64,000 nucleotides of DNA from Maribacter litopenaei. GTDB taxonomy: Bacteria; Bacteroidota; Bacteroidia; Flavobacteriales; Flavobacteriaceae. A program made the position numbers and the translations under genes. Every line of letters begins with the position of its first letter. Position 1 is the stretch's first letter. Under the pieces are notes generated by a model. It saw only the letters and a program-made list of their open reading frames with translations. It was not told the origin of the DNA and searched no databases. Shown one piece after another: positions 1 through 10,074 of this stretch. The DNA is taken from assembly GCF_025244665.1 (NCBI RefSeq), contig NZ_CP104205.1, positions 2,167,001-2,231,000 on the forward strand. Reading direction: 5' to 3'.

Positions 1-45
1 TTAATTCCTAAAATATTGGTTAACAATAAAATACAATACATTTAA

Positions 46-1314
46 ATGAAGAAAATCTCCATCCTCTTACTGCTATCAGGTCTCGTATTCGGCTGTGCCA
101 GCTTAAAAAAAAGGGTTCATAAATCAATTGACAAAAGCTTAGATTCTTCCTTCTTCAATAACCAATTTACTGGATTTTTGGTCGTGGACCCCATTTCAAG
201 GGACACTCTTTATGATTACAATAGTGATAAATATTTTACCCCTGCCAGCAACACCAAAATTTTTACACTATACACGGCCTTAAAAACACTGCCGAAAAAA
301 GCGCCCGCCCTTAACTATATACATCATAATGATACCTTATATTTTGAGGGAACTGGAGATCCCTCCTTTTTACACCATTACTTAAAGGACAGCACTGCAT
401 ATACCTTCCTAAAGAATAGTGATAATTTGGCTTTTTGTTATCCCAATTTTCAGGATACCCCCATGGGCCCAGGTTGGTCTTGGGATGATTTAAGTTGGTA
501 CTACTCTCCTGAACGGAGTGCCTTTCCCATTTTTGGAAATACAGTGATGATTCATGACACTCCAACTTATAGTGTTTCTCCAAATTATTTTACGGATAGT
601 GTAGTCCAGATTCAAAATGCTTGGAATCGGGAAAAAAATAGAAATGTTTTCTATTTTGATAAGACAGCAAGGGATTCATTGGAAATTCCTTTTAAAACGG
701 ATAAAAAAACCGTTGGTTCAATACTGGAGGAATCCTTAGTAAAACCCATAAACATAGTACTCAAAATGCCCGAGGGTGAAAAGAAAACACTTTATGGGAT
801 TGATATGGATTCCCTATACGTACGACTGATGCACGAGAGTGATAATTTTATTGCCGAACAATTGCTCATTATGGCCTCCGGAATATTGACAGACACATTA
901 AATTCTGAAAATGCTCGAAACTACATATTGGAAAATAACCTTAAGGGAATTCCTCAAGAACCCCGATGGGTAGACGGATCGGGACTTTCCCGTTATAATC
1001 TCTTTACACCTCAATCCATGGTATACGTCTTGAACCAACTGTATAGAGAACTTCCGGAAGAACGACTCCTAATGATTTTCCCAACAGGAGGTGTTTCAGG
1101 CACCTTAAAATCGTGGTATTCCGGAAATCAAGAACCGTATATTTTTGCAAAATCGGGTAGTTTAAGTAATAATTACTGCTTAAGTGGCTATTTAAGAACC
1201 AAAAAAGGGAAGCTATTACTCTTTAGTTTTATGAACAATCACTTTAGGCATTCCTCATCCGAAGTAAAGGAACAGATGCAGGCAATATTTGAAACGCTAA
1301 GGGACAGATATTAG
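46..1314 (+). CDS. dacB: D-alanyl-D-alanine carboxypeptidase/endopeptidase, PBP4 (S13) family
   Basis: Penicillin-binding serine peptidase acting on peptidoglycan in the periplasm. The three S13 active-site motifs are visible: SNTK (S68, K71), SDN (265-267) and KSG (369-371). The N-terminus is a lipoprotein signal with lipobox VFGC (Cys17), so the enzyme is probably membrane-anchored. At 422 aa it is slightly shorter than Escherichia coli DacB. The reading frame is intact. It is followed convergently by the Nudix gene, so it is probably monocistronic. The family assignment is secure; whether carboxypeptidase or endopeptidase activity dominates cannot be told. Confidence 0.9.
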   Translation: MKKISILLLLSGLVFGCASLKKRVHKSIDKSLDSSFFNNQFTGFLVVDPISRDTLYDYNSDKYFTPASNTKIFTLYTALKTLPKKAPALNYIHHNDTLYFEGTGDPSFLHHYLKDSTAYTFLKNSDNLAFCYPNFQDTPMGPGWSWDDLSWYYSPERSAFPIFGNTVMIHDTPTYSVSPNYFTDSVVQIQNAWNREKNRNVFYFDKTARDSLEIPFKTDKKTVGSILEESLVKPINIVLKMPEGEKKTLYGIDMDSLYVRLMHESDNFIAEQLLIMASGILTDTLNSENARNYILENNLKGIPQEPRWVDGSGLSRYNLFTPQSMVYVLNQLYRELPEERLLMIFPTGGVSGTLKSWYSGNQEPYIFAKSGSLSNNYCLSGYLRTKKGKLLLFSFMNNHFRHSSSEVKEQMQAIFETLRDRY

Positions 1315-1342
1315 TTTAGATTGATTTGTGACTCAAAATCTT

Positions 1343-1951
1343 TCACCATGAATTTTCTACTCCAATAAACCATGTATCTCGGGCGTATTGCAAAAGCAAA
1401 ATCGTTTTAGCATCGCAGATTTCGCCTGAAAGTATCATTTGTAAGGCTTTTTCAAACCGGATTTCCAAAACCTCTATGTTTTCGGTCTCGTCATCCGCCC
1501 CTCCACCTTCACTAATTTTCATTTGGTCTTCGTATTCCCCTACAAACAAATAAAGGATTTCAGTGACCGATCCTGGCGACATATAGGTTTCAATCACCTT
1601 TTTAACGTTTTCGATTTGATATCCGGTTTCTTCCTCTGTTTCCTTTTTAATACAATCCTCAGGGTGGTCTCCATCTAAAAGACCGGCGCATACTTCTATC
1701 ATCATACCATCTTCATTCCCGTTAACATAAGTAGGCATTCGAAACTGTCGTGTAAGTATTACCGTTTGCTTTTTTCTGTTATAGAGCAAAATGGCAGCAC
1801 CATTACCTCGGTCGTATGCTTCCCTATGTTGTTCTTCCCAGGTACCATCATCTTTTTGGTATTCGAAAGAGAACTTATTCAATGTGTACCAATTATCGGA
1901 TAGTAATTGCTTTTTGATATTTCTAATTTTAGAATTTCCCATCCTTTTCAA
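1343..1951 (-). CDS. Nudix hydrolase, GDP-mannose pyrophosphatase (NudK)-like
   Basis: The 202-aa protein has a Nudix box around GLLDGDHPED followed by KKETEEETGY, close to the NudK/ADP-ribose pyrophosphatase subgroup (AGLL-D-x-D-x-PE-xx-I-x-KE-xx-EETGY). Family members hydrolyse nucleoside diphosphate sugars such as GDP-mannose or ADP-ribose in the cytoplasm using Mg2+ bound by the Nudix glutamates. Substrate cannot be fixed from sequence alone. The gene converges on dacB and lies downstream of, but apart from, the GMC dehydrogenase pair. Confidence 0.82.
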   Translation of the reverse strand: MKRMGNSKIRNIKKQLLSDNWYTLNKFSFEYQKDDGTWEEQHREAYDRGNGAAILLYNRKKQTVILTRQFRMPTYVNGNEDGMMIEVCAGLLDGDHPEDCIKKETEEETGYQIENVKKVIETYMSPGSVTEILYLFVGEYEDQMKISEGGGADDETENIEVLEIRFEKALQMILSGEICDAKTILLLQYARDTWFIGVENSW

Positions 1952-2026
1952 TTTTCCCTGTAAAGTAAAACCGGATTTAAAATATTCTTTTAAACCCGGT
2001 TCAACACTATTTTAAAATTTGTTCTC

Positions 2027-2620
2027 TTAAATACTCCAGCGATTCCCGACTTCTGAAAGCGGCTTACAAGCTTCATATCCGCCTGGGATGGGGTCATAAC
2101 TTAATACGTTCTCCCCCATTTCCTCCGAGGTAAAATATGCCCAAATGGCCATGGACTTCATAGATCTATAAAAACCTACGGGTTTTTGATCCCCCACCGT
2201 TGTTCCCCAAACACCTGGATTGAACTTTGGATCATTGGCCTCCTCTTCTTTTAACATCGCTGTTTTATCGGCATCGCTCAGTTCAGGAAAGATTGAACCG
2301 TACTTCTCCTTGCTCCTAGCATTGAATTCTGCAATGGCATTTTGCATATTTTTTTGCCCTTCAGCATCGTAGGTATGGGCAACAACCTTATCGATGAACA
2401 TATCCGCCTTTACATCCAATCCGCCAGGAGTATCTGTTGTGGGTAAAATAGTATCGATCAATACTGCAATAGTTTTAGCCTCTTCCTCTGTGAAAAATTC
2501 CGGTTGCCAATCCAACCTAGTTTCATTTTTGCACGACTGCAGAAGGGATAAAAATGAAGGCATTGCAAGGGTGGCTCCCGCCAATAATCCGGTTTTCTTA
2601 AGTGCTTTTCTTCTATCCAT
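2027..2620 (-). CDS. Gluconate 2-dehydrogenase subunit 3 family protein
   Basis: The 197-aa protein starts with a twin-arginine/lipoprotein-like leader (MDRRKALKKTG, then a hydrophobic stretch ending LLQSC). It carries the subunit-3 signature region FFTEEEAKTIAVLIDTILP and ends near DPIPGGYEACKPL. In this family the small subunit accompanies an FAD-dependent GMC dehydrogenase and aids its export and assembly. It starts 4 bases after the stop of the GMC gene, so the two are co-transcribed and presumably form one periplasmic sugar or alcohol dehydrogenase. The electron acceptor is not evident here. Confidence 0.88.
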   Translation of the reverse strand: MDRRKALKKTGLLAGATLAMPSFLSLLQSCKNETRLDWQPEFFTEEEAKTIAVLIDTILPTTDTPGGLDVKADMFIDKVVAHTYDAEGQKNMQNAIAEFNARSKEKYGSIFPELSDADKTAMLKEEEANDPKFNPGVWGTTVGDQKPVGFYRSMKSMAIWAYFTSEEMGENVLSYDPIPGGYEACKPLSEVGNRWSI

Positions 2621-2624
2621 GATC

Positions 2625-4324
2625 TTAGATATTAAATTTTTTCAATTCGGATACAGCATGGTCGGCAGCCCTAGCGGTAATCGCCATATAAGTCAATGAA
2701 GGATTCACACAAGACGAAGACGTCATACAGGCCCCATCGGTTACAAATACATTTTTGGCCGCGTGTATTTGGTTAAATCCATTCAAAACCGAGGTTTTCG
2801 GATCTCTACCCATTCGGCAGTACCCATTTCATGAACCCCATATCCTGGTGGATGTTCCTTATCAAAGCCCATCACATCTTTTAGTCCGGCTGTTTGCAAC
2901 ATCTCCACGGCATCCTCCTGAATTTGCTTGTTCAGCGCCTTTTCGTTCTCTTTGAACTCGGCATCAATGGTTAAGGTAGGTTGACCCCATTTATCCAAGA
3001 CCTCATGATTCAAACTTATTTTATTATCGTGATAAGGCAAGCATTCGGCAAAACCTGTGATGAAGAACTCCCATCCGCCTGGTTTTAGGATTCCATCCTT
3101 AAAGTCGGCCCCAAAAGACTCCTCATTGGCCGGGTTGCCCCCTCTATAACCTCCTCCTTGGAAACCGAATCCTCTAACAAATTTATCTGACTTAGACTTT
3201 TCATCAATGTTTACATATCTCGGGATATAAATGCCGTTAGGTCTTCTTCCCTTGTAATACTTATCTTCAAATCCGTCCACTTTACCAATAGCACCTACTC
3301 TATAGGTATGATCCATAAGATTGTGTCCTAACTCACCACTATCGTTCCCCAATCCATTTTCGAACCTCTTGGATTTTGAGTTCATTAGGATGTGGGCCGT
3401 ACTTAGGGCCGAAGCATTCACAAAGATAATTTTAGACGAATATTCAATAACCTCGTTGGTTTCCGCATCAATAATACGAACCCCGGTAGCTTTGCCTTTT
3501 ACATCATCATAGATAACTTCCTGTACAATAGAATAGGGCCTAATGGTTAGGTTACCGGTTGTATTCGCAGCGGGCAAGGTTACCGCATTACTACTAAAAT
3601 AGGCACCATATGGACATCCCCTGCTACATCTATTACGATATTGACACTGACCCCTCCCATTATGCGGTTGGGTCAAATGGGCGACCCTTCCAATAATTAG
3701 GTTTCTTCCTTCAAAATTCTTTTCAATCCGTTCCTTCACATGTTTCTCCACGCAATTGAGTTCCATAGGTGGAAGAAAGTGGCTATCCGGTAGCTGTGGC
3801 AACCCCAAGGCCTCGCCACTAATCCCTGCAAATTTCTCCACATAGGTATACCAAGGTTCTATATCCTTATATCGTATAGGCCAATCCACACCGTGTCCAT
3901 CCTTGGCATTGGCCTCAAAATCCAGGTCACTCCAACGATAGGTCTGTTTCCCCCAAAGCAGGGATTTTCCACCCATTTGGTGTCCACGAAGCCAAAGAAA
4001 GGGTTTTTCTTCCGTGTATGGGTTGGCTTCATCATCGGCCCAAAAGTGTTCCGTATCCTTTCCAACCCATCCAGAGCGGATGTTCTTATAGTGTTTCTTT
4101 TTCTCCTCAGGCGTAAGTCCCCCTCTGTATTCCATATCCCATGGGTCCCAGTGCATGGTTTTGTAATCCACCACATGTTCCACTATAGGACCTCTCTCAA
4201 GTACCAATGTTTTAAGTCCCTTTTCACAGAGTTCCTTTGCTGCCCATCCACCACTGATTCCAGAACCTACCACAATGGCATCATAGGTCACGTCTTTTTT
4301 TGCGTCTATATTAAAATTGGCCAT
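2625..4324 (-). CDS. GMC family FAD-dependent oxidoreductase (gluconate 2-dehydrogenase-like large subunit), frame broken in this sequence
   Basis: The N-terminal Rossmann motif VVGSGISGGWAAKEL binds FAD. A ferredoxin-like CxxRCxRGCPYGA segment and the C-terminal HEMGTA...VNPSLTYMAIT region are typical of the GMC_oxred_C branch found with subunit-3 partners. The frame shifts near position 2815. Adding one base inside GCC-GAATG (giving GCCGGAATG) restores 566 aa from MANFNIDAK to the terminal SELKKFNI. It oxidises a sugar, polyol or sugar acid; the true substrate is unknown. It is operonic with the downstream subunit 3. I treat the break as a sequence error because both halves match one family end to end. 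Confidence 0.88.
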
Positions 4325-4437
4325 AAAAATTATAAGTTAACCTGTTAAAGATATAGTTTATCAAGAATATGACAATAGTTTACTGTTATACTATGCAGAA
4401 AATAAGTGCTATTTTTAAGAAAATTTAATCCGACTTA

Positions 4438-6005
4438 ATGAAAAAAAATAGCCTCTTATTTGTCCTATTGACTTTATTGTATTTGAGCTGCAAGGACCAA
4501 TCCAAAACAGAAGAAACCAATACAGAATTACCAAGAATTGCCATTGCGGGAATCGGTATTGAATCCAGTACTTTTTCGCCGGCCCAAACCGAGGAGGCCG
4601 CCTTTCACGCCGAATTGGTGACTCCATCTTTGGTCGCTATTCATTTTTTGATGAAGGGACCGATATTAGAAAACGTGCGGATTGGGTACCTACTTTACTT
4701 GGGAAATCCCTCCCTGGAGGCATTGTGACTAGGGAAGCCTATGAATCCATGGTAGACAAATCGTTGAAAATGCTGAAAGAAGGCATGCCCTACGACGGAT
4801 TGTTCTTTGATATTCATGGGGCGATGAGCGTGGTAGGACTGGAAGATGCCGAAGGAGACTTGATCCAACGAATCCGGGAAGTGGTTGGGCCTGAAGTGTT
4901 GATTTCCACCTCCATGGATCTACACGGAAATGTGTCGGAAACATTGGCCAAACATAGCGACCTTATTACTTGTTACCGAATGGCGCCACACGAGGATGCG
5001 CTAGAATCGAAAGAACGTTCCGTTCGATTATTATTGGAACGGTTGGAAACTGGCAAGGGAAAACCGGCCTATAAGGCATGGATTCCAGTTCCCATTTTAT
5101 TGCCTGGAGAAAAAACCAGTACGCGCATTGAACCAGGGAAAAGCCTTTATGCCAAAGTTCCCGAGGTAGCGGACCAAGAAGGGATTATTGATGCCGCAAT
5201 TTGGATTGGCTATGCTTGGGCGGACGAACCCGTAAACCATGCGGTGGTGATGGTTACCGGTGACGATAAGGAAAAGGTTACTGCAGGGGCCGAAAAATTG
5301 GCAAACGCCTTTTGGGACGTTCGTAACGAATTTGAGTTTGTAGCCCCCGTCGGAACTTTGGAAGAAAGCTTGCAATTGGCATTGAATAGCGATAAAAAGC
5401 CCTATATGATTAGCGATATGGGGGATAATCCTACTGCTGGAGGAGCAGGCGATGTCACTTGGACCTTGGACAAAATCTTACAAAGACCGAATTTAAATCC
5501 AGCGATGGATCTACATTGATATACGCTTCCGTACCAGGACCTGAATTTGTGGAGAAAGCCATGGAAATTGGGGTTGGCGGACAAATTTCAGCAACGGCAG
5601 GTGCAGCCGTAGATGACCGGTATGCCGATCCTGTGGAGCTATCTCGGTACAATTGAGGCCATACATGAAGGTGATAGGGATGCCGAAGTGGAAGTAGTGG
5701 TAAAAGTAGGTAGTGTGCATGTTATCGTGACCAAAAAGCGAAAGCCGTACCACCATAAAAGCGATTTCACCAATTTGGGACTAAAACCCACGGAATCGGA
5801 CATAATAGTGGTTAAAATTGGGTATTTGGTTCCCGAATTGTACGACATGCGCGGTGATTGGATCATGGCCTTGACTCCCGGTGGTGTAGACCAGGACTTG
5901 GAACGATTGGGTTACAAAAATATCAAAAGACCTATGTTCCCATTGGATGCCGATATGGAAACACCGGACTTGAGTGCGCGGTTAATTCCAGCCTCAAATA
6001 AATAG
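4438..6005 (+). CDS. M81 family metallopeptidase (microcystinase C / MlrC-like), frame broken three times
   Basis: A lipoprotein leader (LLYLSCKD) is followed by the MlrC N-terminal domain (PRIAIAGIGIESSTFSP; FFDIHGAMSV; STSMDLHGNVS) and the MlrC C-terminal domain (SDMGDNPTAGGAGD; VPELYDMRGDW). M81 members are zinc peptidases acting on small cyclic or linear peptides; the DIHGA and DLHGN histidines are expected metal ligands. Shifts occur near 4612 and 5489 (one base missing in CCGAA) and 5644 (one extra T in TCTCGG). Correcting them gives 522 aa. It is transcribed divergently from the GMC pair. Its physiological peptide is unknown. Confidence 0.85.
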
Positions 6006-6010
6006 TCGGC

Positions 6011-6664
6011 TTATACCGAAATAGCTTGGTTTAAATAGTTCCTAAACGGAAGCATTTCGCGATAAACATCGAAAACCTTTTCGTTAAAATTGGGCTTGAA
6101 CAGTTCCTCATTGCTAAATTTTGTCATCACCGCAAAGGTTTTATGCTTTAACAAATGGATATGCGGATGATGCTCTGAAAATCCTTTCGGTGGGCGTGTC
6201 AACCGTACATCCTTTACGAGTCCTCCAAAAGTATTCTTGAAAGTGGGTTTTGTCAAAATGGCTTCCAATTCCTCCCCATTGTAATCGATGGCATCCCTAA
6301 GGCTGGATAATTTTTTAGGTTCAGGTCGCCAAAGTCCTCCGGCGAACATTGATTCCTCAATACCTATTTCAATATAAAAATCGCCCGTGTTGGGTCGCTT
6401 GTCCAAGCCGGCTCCAAAATGATCCTTATAGATAGGACGGTTTGGATGATATAGCAGATTGTTGTTAATTCTATTAATTCCCTTTCTACCGGGCGTATTA
6501 TAGTAATTGTCATACTCCTGCAACAAATGCCCATTTAATACATCGAGCCAATCAATGAACTCATCCCGGACGGAATGGTACCATTTTCTATGGGCATCCA
6601 TCCATTCCTTGTTGTTATTTTTATTGAGGTCCTGGAGAAAGACGATAAGGTTTTTGAAATCCAT
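6011..6664 (-). CDS. DUF2461 family protein
   Basis: The intact 217-aa cytoplasmic protein fits the TIGR02453/DUF2461 family: LIVFLQDLNKNNNKEWMDAHRKWY at the start, then the central RINNNLLYHPNRPIYKDHFGA and GLWRPEPKKLSSLRDAI segments. The biochemical role of the family is not established. It converges tightly on the M81 gene (5 bases apart). No signal peptide or membrane segment is visible. Confidence 0.82.
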   Translation of the reverse strand: MDFKNLIVFLQDLNKNNNKEWMDAHRKWYHSVRDEFIDWLDVLNGHLLQEYDNYYNTPGRKGINRINNNLLYHPNRPIYKDHFGAGLDKRPNTGDFYIEIGIEESMFAGGLWRPEPKKLSSLRDAIDYNGEELEAILTKPTFKNTFGGLVKDVRLTRPPKGFSEHHPHIHLLKHKTFAVMTKFSNEELFKPNFNEKVFDVYREMLPFRNYLNQAISV

Positions 6665-6817
6665 AGAAAAAATACAAGTTCAAGAGTCAAACTCAAATAC
6701 AATAGTTAACTTAAAAAAAACATATAGTTAATAGTTCCTGTGACAAATCAGTTCTTCAAAAATAATACGATTTGGAACGAATCTATTGAACTTGATTCTT
6801 GAGCTTGTATTTGAACT

Positions 6818-7615
6818 TTAAAACCTATTATCCCCATCCAACAAATCACCTAAGGAACCTAGAATACTTCCTTCTCCCTTATCCTTTCCTCCTCTTGGAA
6901 TTGCGGCCAATACCCGACCCGCTAATCGGCTAAAGGGTAGCGATTGAATATATACGGTACCCGGGCCCCTCAGAGTAGCAAAAAAGAGTCCTTCCCCGCC
7001 AAAGATGGTATTTCGTATACCACCGATAAATTCAATATCATAGTCCACATCCTTGGTAAATCCAACAATGCAGCCTGTGTCTACTTTTAAAACTTCACCT
7101 GGCCCCAACGTCTTTTTGGCCAATGTACCACCTGCATGGACGAATGTCATTCCGTCACCCTCCAATTTTTGCATAATGAACCCTTCACCCCCAAAGAGAC
7201 CGCGACCCAATCTTTTTGAGAATTCGATTCCGACGGAAACTCCTTTGGCCGCACATAAAAAAGCATCTTTTTGACAGATGAACCTTCCACCGAGTTCAGA
7301 TAAGTCGATGGGAACGATTTTTCCAGGATAGGGAGAGGCAAAACTTACCTTCTTTTTGCCCTGACCAATGTTTAAGAAGGCGGTCATAAACAGGCTTTCT
7401 CCGGTAAGCATACGTTTACCGGCTGAAAATATTTTACCCAATACGCTATTGTCTTGGTTGCTACCGTCCCCAAAAATGGTATTCATTTTAATATCGGTGT
7501 CCATCATCATAAAGCTACCGGCTTCGGCCACCACAGCCTCTTGCGGATCTAGCTCGATCTCCACATATTGCATTTCCTCCCCAAAAATCTCGTAATCTAT
7601 TTCGTGTGCGTTCAT
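6818..7615 (-). CDS. TIGR00266 / AIM24 family protein
   Basis: The 265-aa protein shows the AIM24-like beta-repeat pattern: [20 protein letters not shown], then glycine-rich turns ([28 protein letters not shown]) and a C-terminal GRVLAAIP. Family members are conserved across bacteria but have no agreed function. The frame is intact. A glycine-rich tail ([16 protein letters not shown]) follows the fold. It is probably monocistronic: the neighbouring gene on the same strand is 51 bases upstream and encodes an unrelated membrane protein. Confidence 0.85.
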   Translation of the reverse strand: MNAHEIDYEIFGEEMQYVEIELDPQEAVVAEAGSFMMMDTDIKMNTIFGDGSNQDNSVLGKIFSAGKRMLTGESLFMTAFLNIGQGKKKVSFASPYPGKIVPIDLSELGGRFICQKDAFLCAAKGVSVGIEFSKRLGRGLFGGEGFIMQKLEGDGMTFVHAGGTLAKKTLGPGEVLKVDTGCIVGFTKDVDYDIEFIGGIRNTIFGGEGLFFATLRGPGTVYIQSLPFSRLAGRVLAAIPRGGKDKGEGSILGSLGDLLDGDNRF

Positions 7616-7666
7616 TTTGTTCTGTTTTTTGTTGATGCGTATTAGTTTTCGATATTACCTGAATTG

Positions 7667-8197
7667 TTACAATTGTCCTACTTTTTCTTTCAGGAGTTTT
7701 GCTAACTCAGAAGCTTTTTCAGACCCAATAAAATAGTTATCTCCATTATATAGTAGTACTTGGATTCCTTTCTTAGCTTTAATATTGTAGACGTTACCGT
7801 AATTCTTGTTTACCAGTAATCCTAGCCCTTTTGGAGCATATAAAACGGAGGCAATAGATTTTATTTCCTCAATGGAAATGCTCTTTTTGAAAAACGGGTA
7901 AAAATGAATTTGAAGCTCCTGCTCCTTTATAGATATCTCCAATTTAAGGACCAAAAATAAAGCTATAAATAAAATACTGAGCAGCACAGCATATATGGCC
8001 CACATGTTGATGGTGACTTTAGATTCTTCCAAAACCTGTGTAAATGCATCGACTTCCCCTTGAGTTTTTACTATCGTTACACTATTTGTAATTAAATTAT
8101 AGATTGACAAGGAAAAAGCGACTATCAAAAATAACCACATCCACCACGGCGTGAACTCATGGGTCTCTTTAAAAGAAAAGCTTTCGTACTGTTTCAT
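7667..8197 (-). CDS. Small two-helix membrane protein of unknown function
   Basis: Not recognised. From the ATG at 8197 the protein is 176 aa with two strong membrane segments (WWMWLFLIVAFSLSIYNLI and MWAIYAVLLSILFIALFLVL). A soluble C-terminal half resembles a PH-like beta domain (EISIKEQELQIHFYPFFKKSISIEEIKSI). I preferred this ATG over an in-frame TTG at 8263 that abuts the stop of the DUF4442 gene; translational coupling from that TTG remains possible. It follows the DUF4442 gene on the same strand and is probably co-transcribed. Confidence 0.65.
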   Translation of the reverse strand: MKQYESFSFKETHEFTPWWMWLFLIVAFSLSIYNLITNSVTIVKTQGEVDAFTQVLEESKVTINMWAIYAVLLSILFIALFLVLKLEISIKEQELQIHFYPFFKKSISIEEIKSIASVLYAPKGLGLLVNKNYGNVYNIKAKKGIQVLLYNGDNYFIGSEKASELAKLLKEKVGQL

Positions 8198-8263
8198 TGT
8201 TTTAAAATTACCGTCCACAAAATCCTTCGTCAAGCTTTGGATGATGGCTTTCCAAAATTTCAA

Positions 8264-8719
8264 TCAACTTTTTAATCGTACCGTCCATTCGAAATTAAAG
8301 GTACTTACCACTACCCCATCGGTATTCACCCCCACCGATTTCATCCAAATCGTTTGTCCTTCTCCCGTAGCGATCGTTTTCTCCAAAGCTTCTTTAATTA
8401 AGTGTCCATCCTCACAAGTAAAGGTGATTTTACCAGTAGCCTTTTTGGAGAAATTGGCATTGTTATTGGCCACAAGCATGGAGATTTTCTTACCAGTCGC
8501 ATTGATTTGATCAATCATCATGGCCCCTGTTGAGAGTTCTGCGGCCATGCCCTGCACAGCCCAAAACATAGAATTAAAGGGATTTTGGTTGAACCATTTA
8601 TGGGTAACGGTCACCACGGCCTTCCGTTGATCTAAGTATTTTAAACGTACCCCGCACCACCAAGCAGAGGGCAACTTAAAGAAGGTGAACGTATTGAATT
8701 TACGTATGTTTACGGCCAT
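8264..8719 (-). CDS. DUF4442 domain protein (hotdog-fold thioesterase-like)
   Basis: The 151-aa cytoplasmic protein has the DUF4442 pattern: a central helix region HKWFNQNPFNSMFWAVQGMAAELSTGAM, equivalent to the hotdog helix, followed by antiparallel strands (KISMLVANNNANFSKKATGKITF). Relatives are predicted acyl-CoA or acyl-ACP thioesterases; no activity can be assigned from sequence. It is transcribed divergently from the DUF4870 operon, so the palindrome at 8794-8814 lies in the shared intergenic region. Confidence 0.75.
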   Translation of the reverse strand: MAVNIRKFNTFTFFKLPSAWWCGVRLKYLDQRKAVVTVTHKWFNQNPFNSMFWAVQGMAAELSTGAMMIDQINATGKKISMLVANNNANFSKKATGKITFTCEDGHLIKEALEKTIATGEGQTIWMKSVGVNTDGVVVSTFNFEWTVRLKS

Positions 8720-8793
8720 TACAGTATTATTTATTTTCTAAAAATATTGATAATTATCAACATCTTAAAATGTTAATAAAAAGTTAAATATTA

Positions 8794-8835
8794 GTACTAT
8801 GTGTTACATAGTACCATCTTTTAAACATATATTTG
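8794..8835 (+). promoter_or_regulatory. Palindromic operator and promoter of the PadR/PspC operon
   Basis: A perfect 9-3-9 dyad (GTACTATGT, spacer GTT, ACATAGTAC) occupies 8794-8814, and a perfect Bacteroidota -7 box TATATTTG lies at 8828-8835. The dyad covers the place of the -33 element, a repressor position. PadR-family proteins bind ATGT...ACAT type dyads, and a PadR gene lies in the operon below, so autorepression is the natural reading (inference). Confidence 0.7.
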
Positions 8836-8913
8836 CATAGTAAGTTATTATGTAATCAATGTATTCTTTTAAAACCTAGTAACTTAAACTATCATCAAAT
8901 TAAAGAACGAGCC

Positions 8914-9396
8914 ATGACCGATTCATTAACAAAACACGAAAGAAACCTCTCCGCATTAATACATGCGAGTACGTTTTCCAAATTCTTTATCCCTTTTGGG
9001 AATTTTATTGTGCCCCTCATTTTATGGACGGCCAATAAAAAAGAATATGAGTTTGTAGACCATAATGGAAAACAGGCCTTGAATTTTCAAATTAGCCTTC
9101 TACTCTACTCTATTATTCTTGGGATTATAAGTATTCCTTTTTTCATTGGCTTTTTTCCAAATATTTTCGATTTCGATTTCTTTGGGTTTGGCCACTTAAA
9201 TAATTGGAACAACCTCAACTTTCACATAGATAGTGATGACTTTAGGTTTGGAACTTGGCTAATACCCGTGGGAATCACAGGTCTACTACAAGGTGCATTG
9301 TTCGTGGTGAACATTATCTATACCATTTTGGCCACCATCAGAACCAATGAAGGACAACTTTTTCAATACCCCTTAACCATTAAATTTATAAAGTAA
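8914..9396 (+). CDS. DUF4870 domain-containing membrane protein
   Basis: The start chosen is the ATG at 8914 (MTDSLTKHERNLSALIHAS), 78 bases after the -7 box. An upstream in-frame ATG at 8833 would begin inside that box. The 160-aa protein has the DUF4870 pattern: LSALIHASTFSKFFIPFGNFIVPLILW, then FVDHNGKQALNFQISLLLY, and later membrane segments around IILGIISIPFFIGFF and GALFVVNIIYTILATI. Function is unknown, but family members often sit with PadR and PspC genes as here. Its stop overlaps the next start (TAATG). Confidence 0.85.
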   Translation: MTDSLTKHERNLSALIHASTFSKFFIPFGNFIVPLILWTANKKEYEFVDHNGKQALNFQISLLLYSIILGIISIPFFIGFFPNIFDFDFFGFGHLNNWNNLNFHIDSDDFRFGTWLIPVGITGLLQGALFVVNIIYTILATIRTNEGQLFQYPLTIKFIK

Positions 9397-9914
9397 TGAC
9401 CTTGTTAAAAGTAATAGTATATATCGTTGTTGCCTTCTTTACGAGTTTGGCTTTTGGACAGGTTGCAAAGGATTCTGAGTTGTACAATGAGTTGAAAAAA
9501 CAGGACAGTATCTTGTTCCATGCGGCTTTCAATACCTGTAACGCCGATGTTCTTGAAGAAATCTTTACCGATGACTTTGAGTTCTATCATGACAAAAGCG
9601 GATTCACGGATGGCAAGAAGGCTTTTTTAGCTCCGTTCATTGAAAATTGTGCCGATAGAAATCCGAATGAACCACAGGCATCTAAACGAATTTTGCTGCC
9701 CAACACCTTGGAGGTTTATCCATTGTACAATAATGGAGAAATCTATGGAGCCTTGCAACATGGAGTGCACAGGTTCGAGTTCCTAAATGAGAAAAAAGAG
9801 TATCAAAAAGGAGACGTTGCCCAATTTACCCACGTGTGGATAAAACAGGGCGACACTTGGAAAGTAAAAAGGGAATTAAGTTTCGATCATCAATATAAAC
9901 CAGAGTTTAAATAG
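9396..9914 (+). CDS. Secreted NTF2-like (DUF4440) protein
   Basis: The 172-aa protein has a cleavable signal peptide (MTLLKVIVYIVVAFFTSLAFGQ). A SnoaL/NTF2-like fold follows: SILFHAAFNTCNADVLEEIFTDDFEFYHD, then HVWIKQGDTWKVKRELSFDH. Such proteins bind small ligands or act as isomerase-like folds; the role here is unknown. It is translationally coupled to the DUF4870 gene by a one-base overlap and belongs to the same operon as PadR. Confidence 0.75.
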   Translation: MTLLKVIVYIVVAFFTSLAFGQVAKDSELYNELKKQDSILFHAAFNTCNADVLEEIFTDDFEFYHDKSGFTDGKKAFLAPFIENCADRNPNEPQASKRILLPNTLEVYPLYNNGEIYGALQHGVHRFEFLNEKKEYQKGDVAQFTHVWIKQGDTWKVKRELSFDHQYKPEFK

Positions 9915-9966
9915 GGTATTCATCACACCCATAGGAGTTTACTAATCAATCAAAAATCAATCAAGG

Positions 9967-10059
9967 ATGTTTATTCATCAATCAAAAAACGAACCGTTAA
10001 CCCATGCAGACCACAAGAAAGCAGAAGGAGTAATCCCCAATGAGAAAGTGGCCGCATAA
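9967..10059 (+). CDS. Possible 30-aa small protein
   Basis: A short frame MFIHQSKNEPLTHADHKKAEG... ending NEKVAA lies between the NTF2-like gene and padR, in the operon direction. It is polar with no membrane segment. No family is recognised. Only position and a plausible ATG support it; it may equally be untranslated leader. Confidence 0.25.
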   Translation: MFIHQSKNEPLTHADHKKAEGVIPNEKVAA

Positions 10060-10074
10060 AAAAGAAAAGACATT

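Noticed and set aside
311..583. Antisense frame inside dacB and many similar opposite-strand frames
   Set aside because: They overlap conserved coding sequence, have no family motifs and arise from codon composition.
8833..8913. N-terminal extension of the DUF4870 protein from the ATG at 8833
   Set aside because: That ATG overlaps the -7 box; family similarity begins at MTDSLTKHERN (8914).
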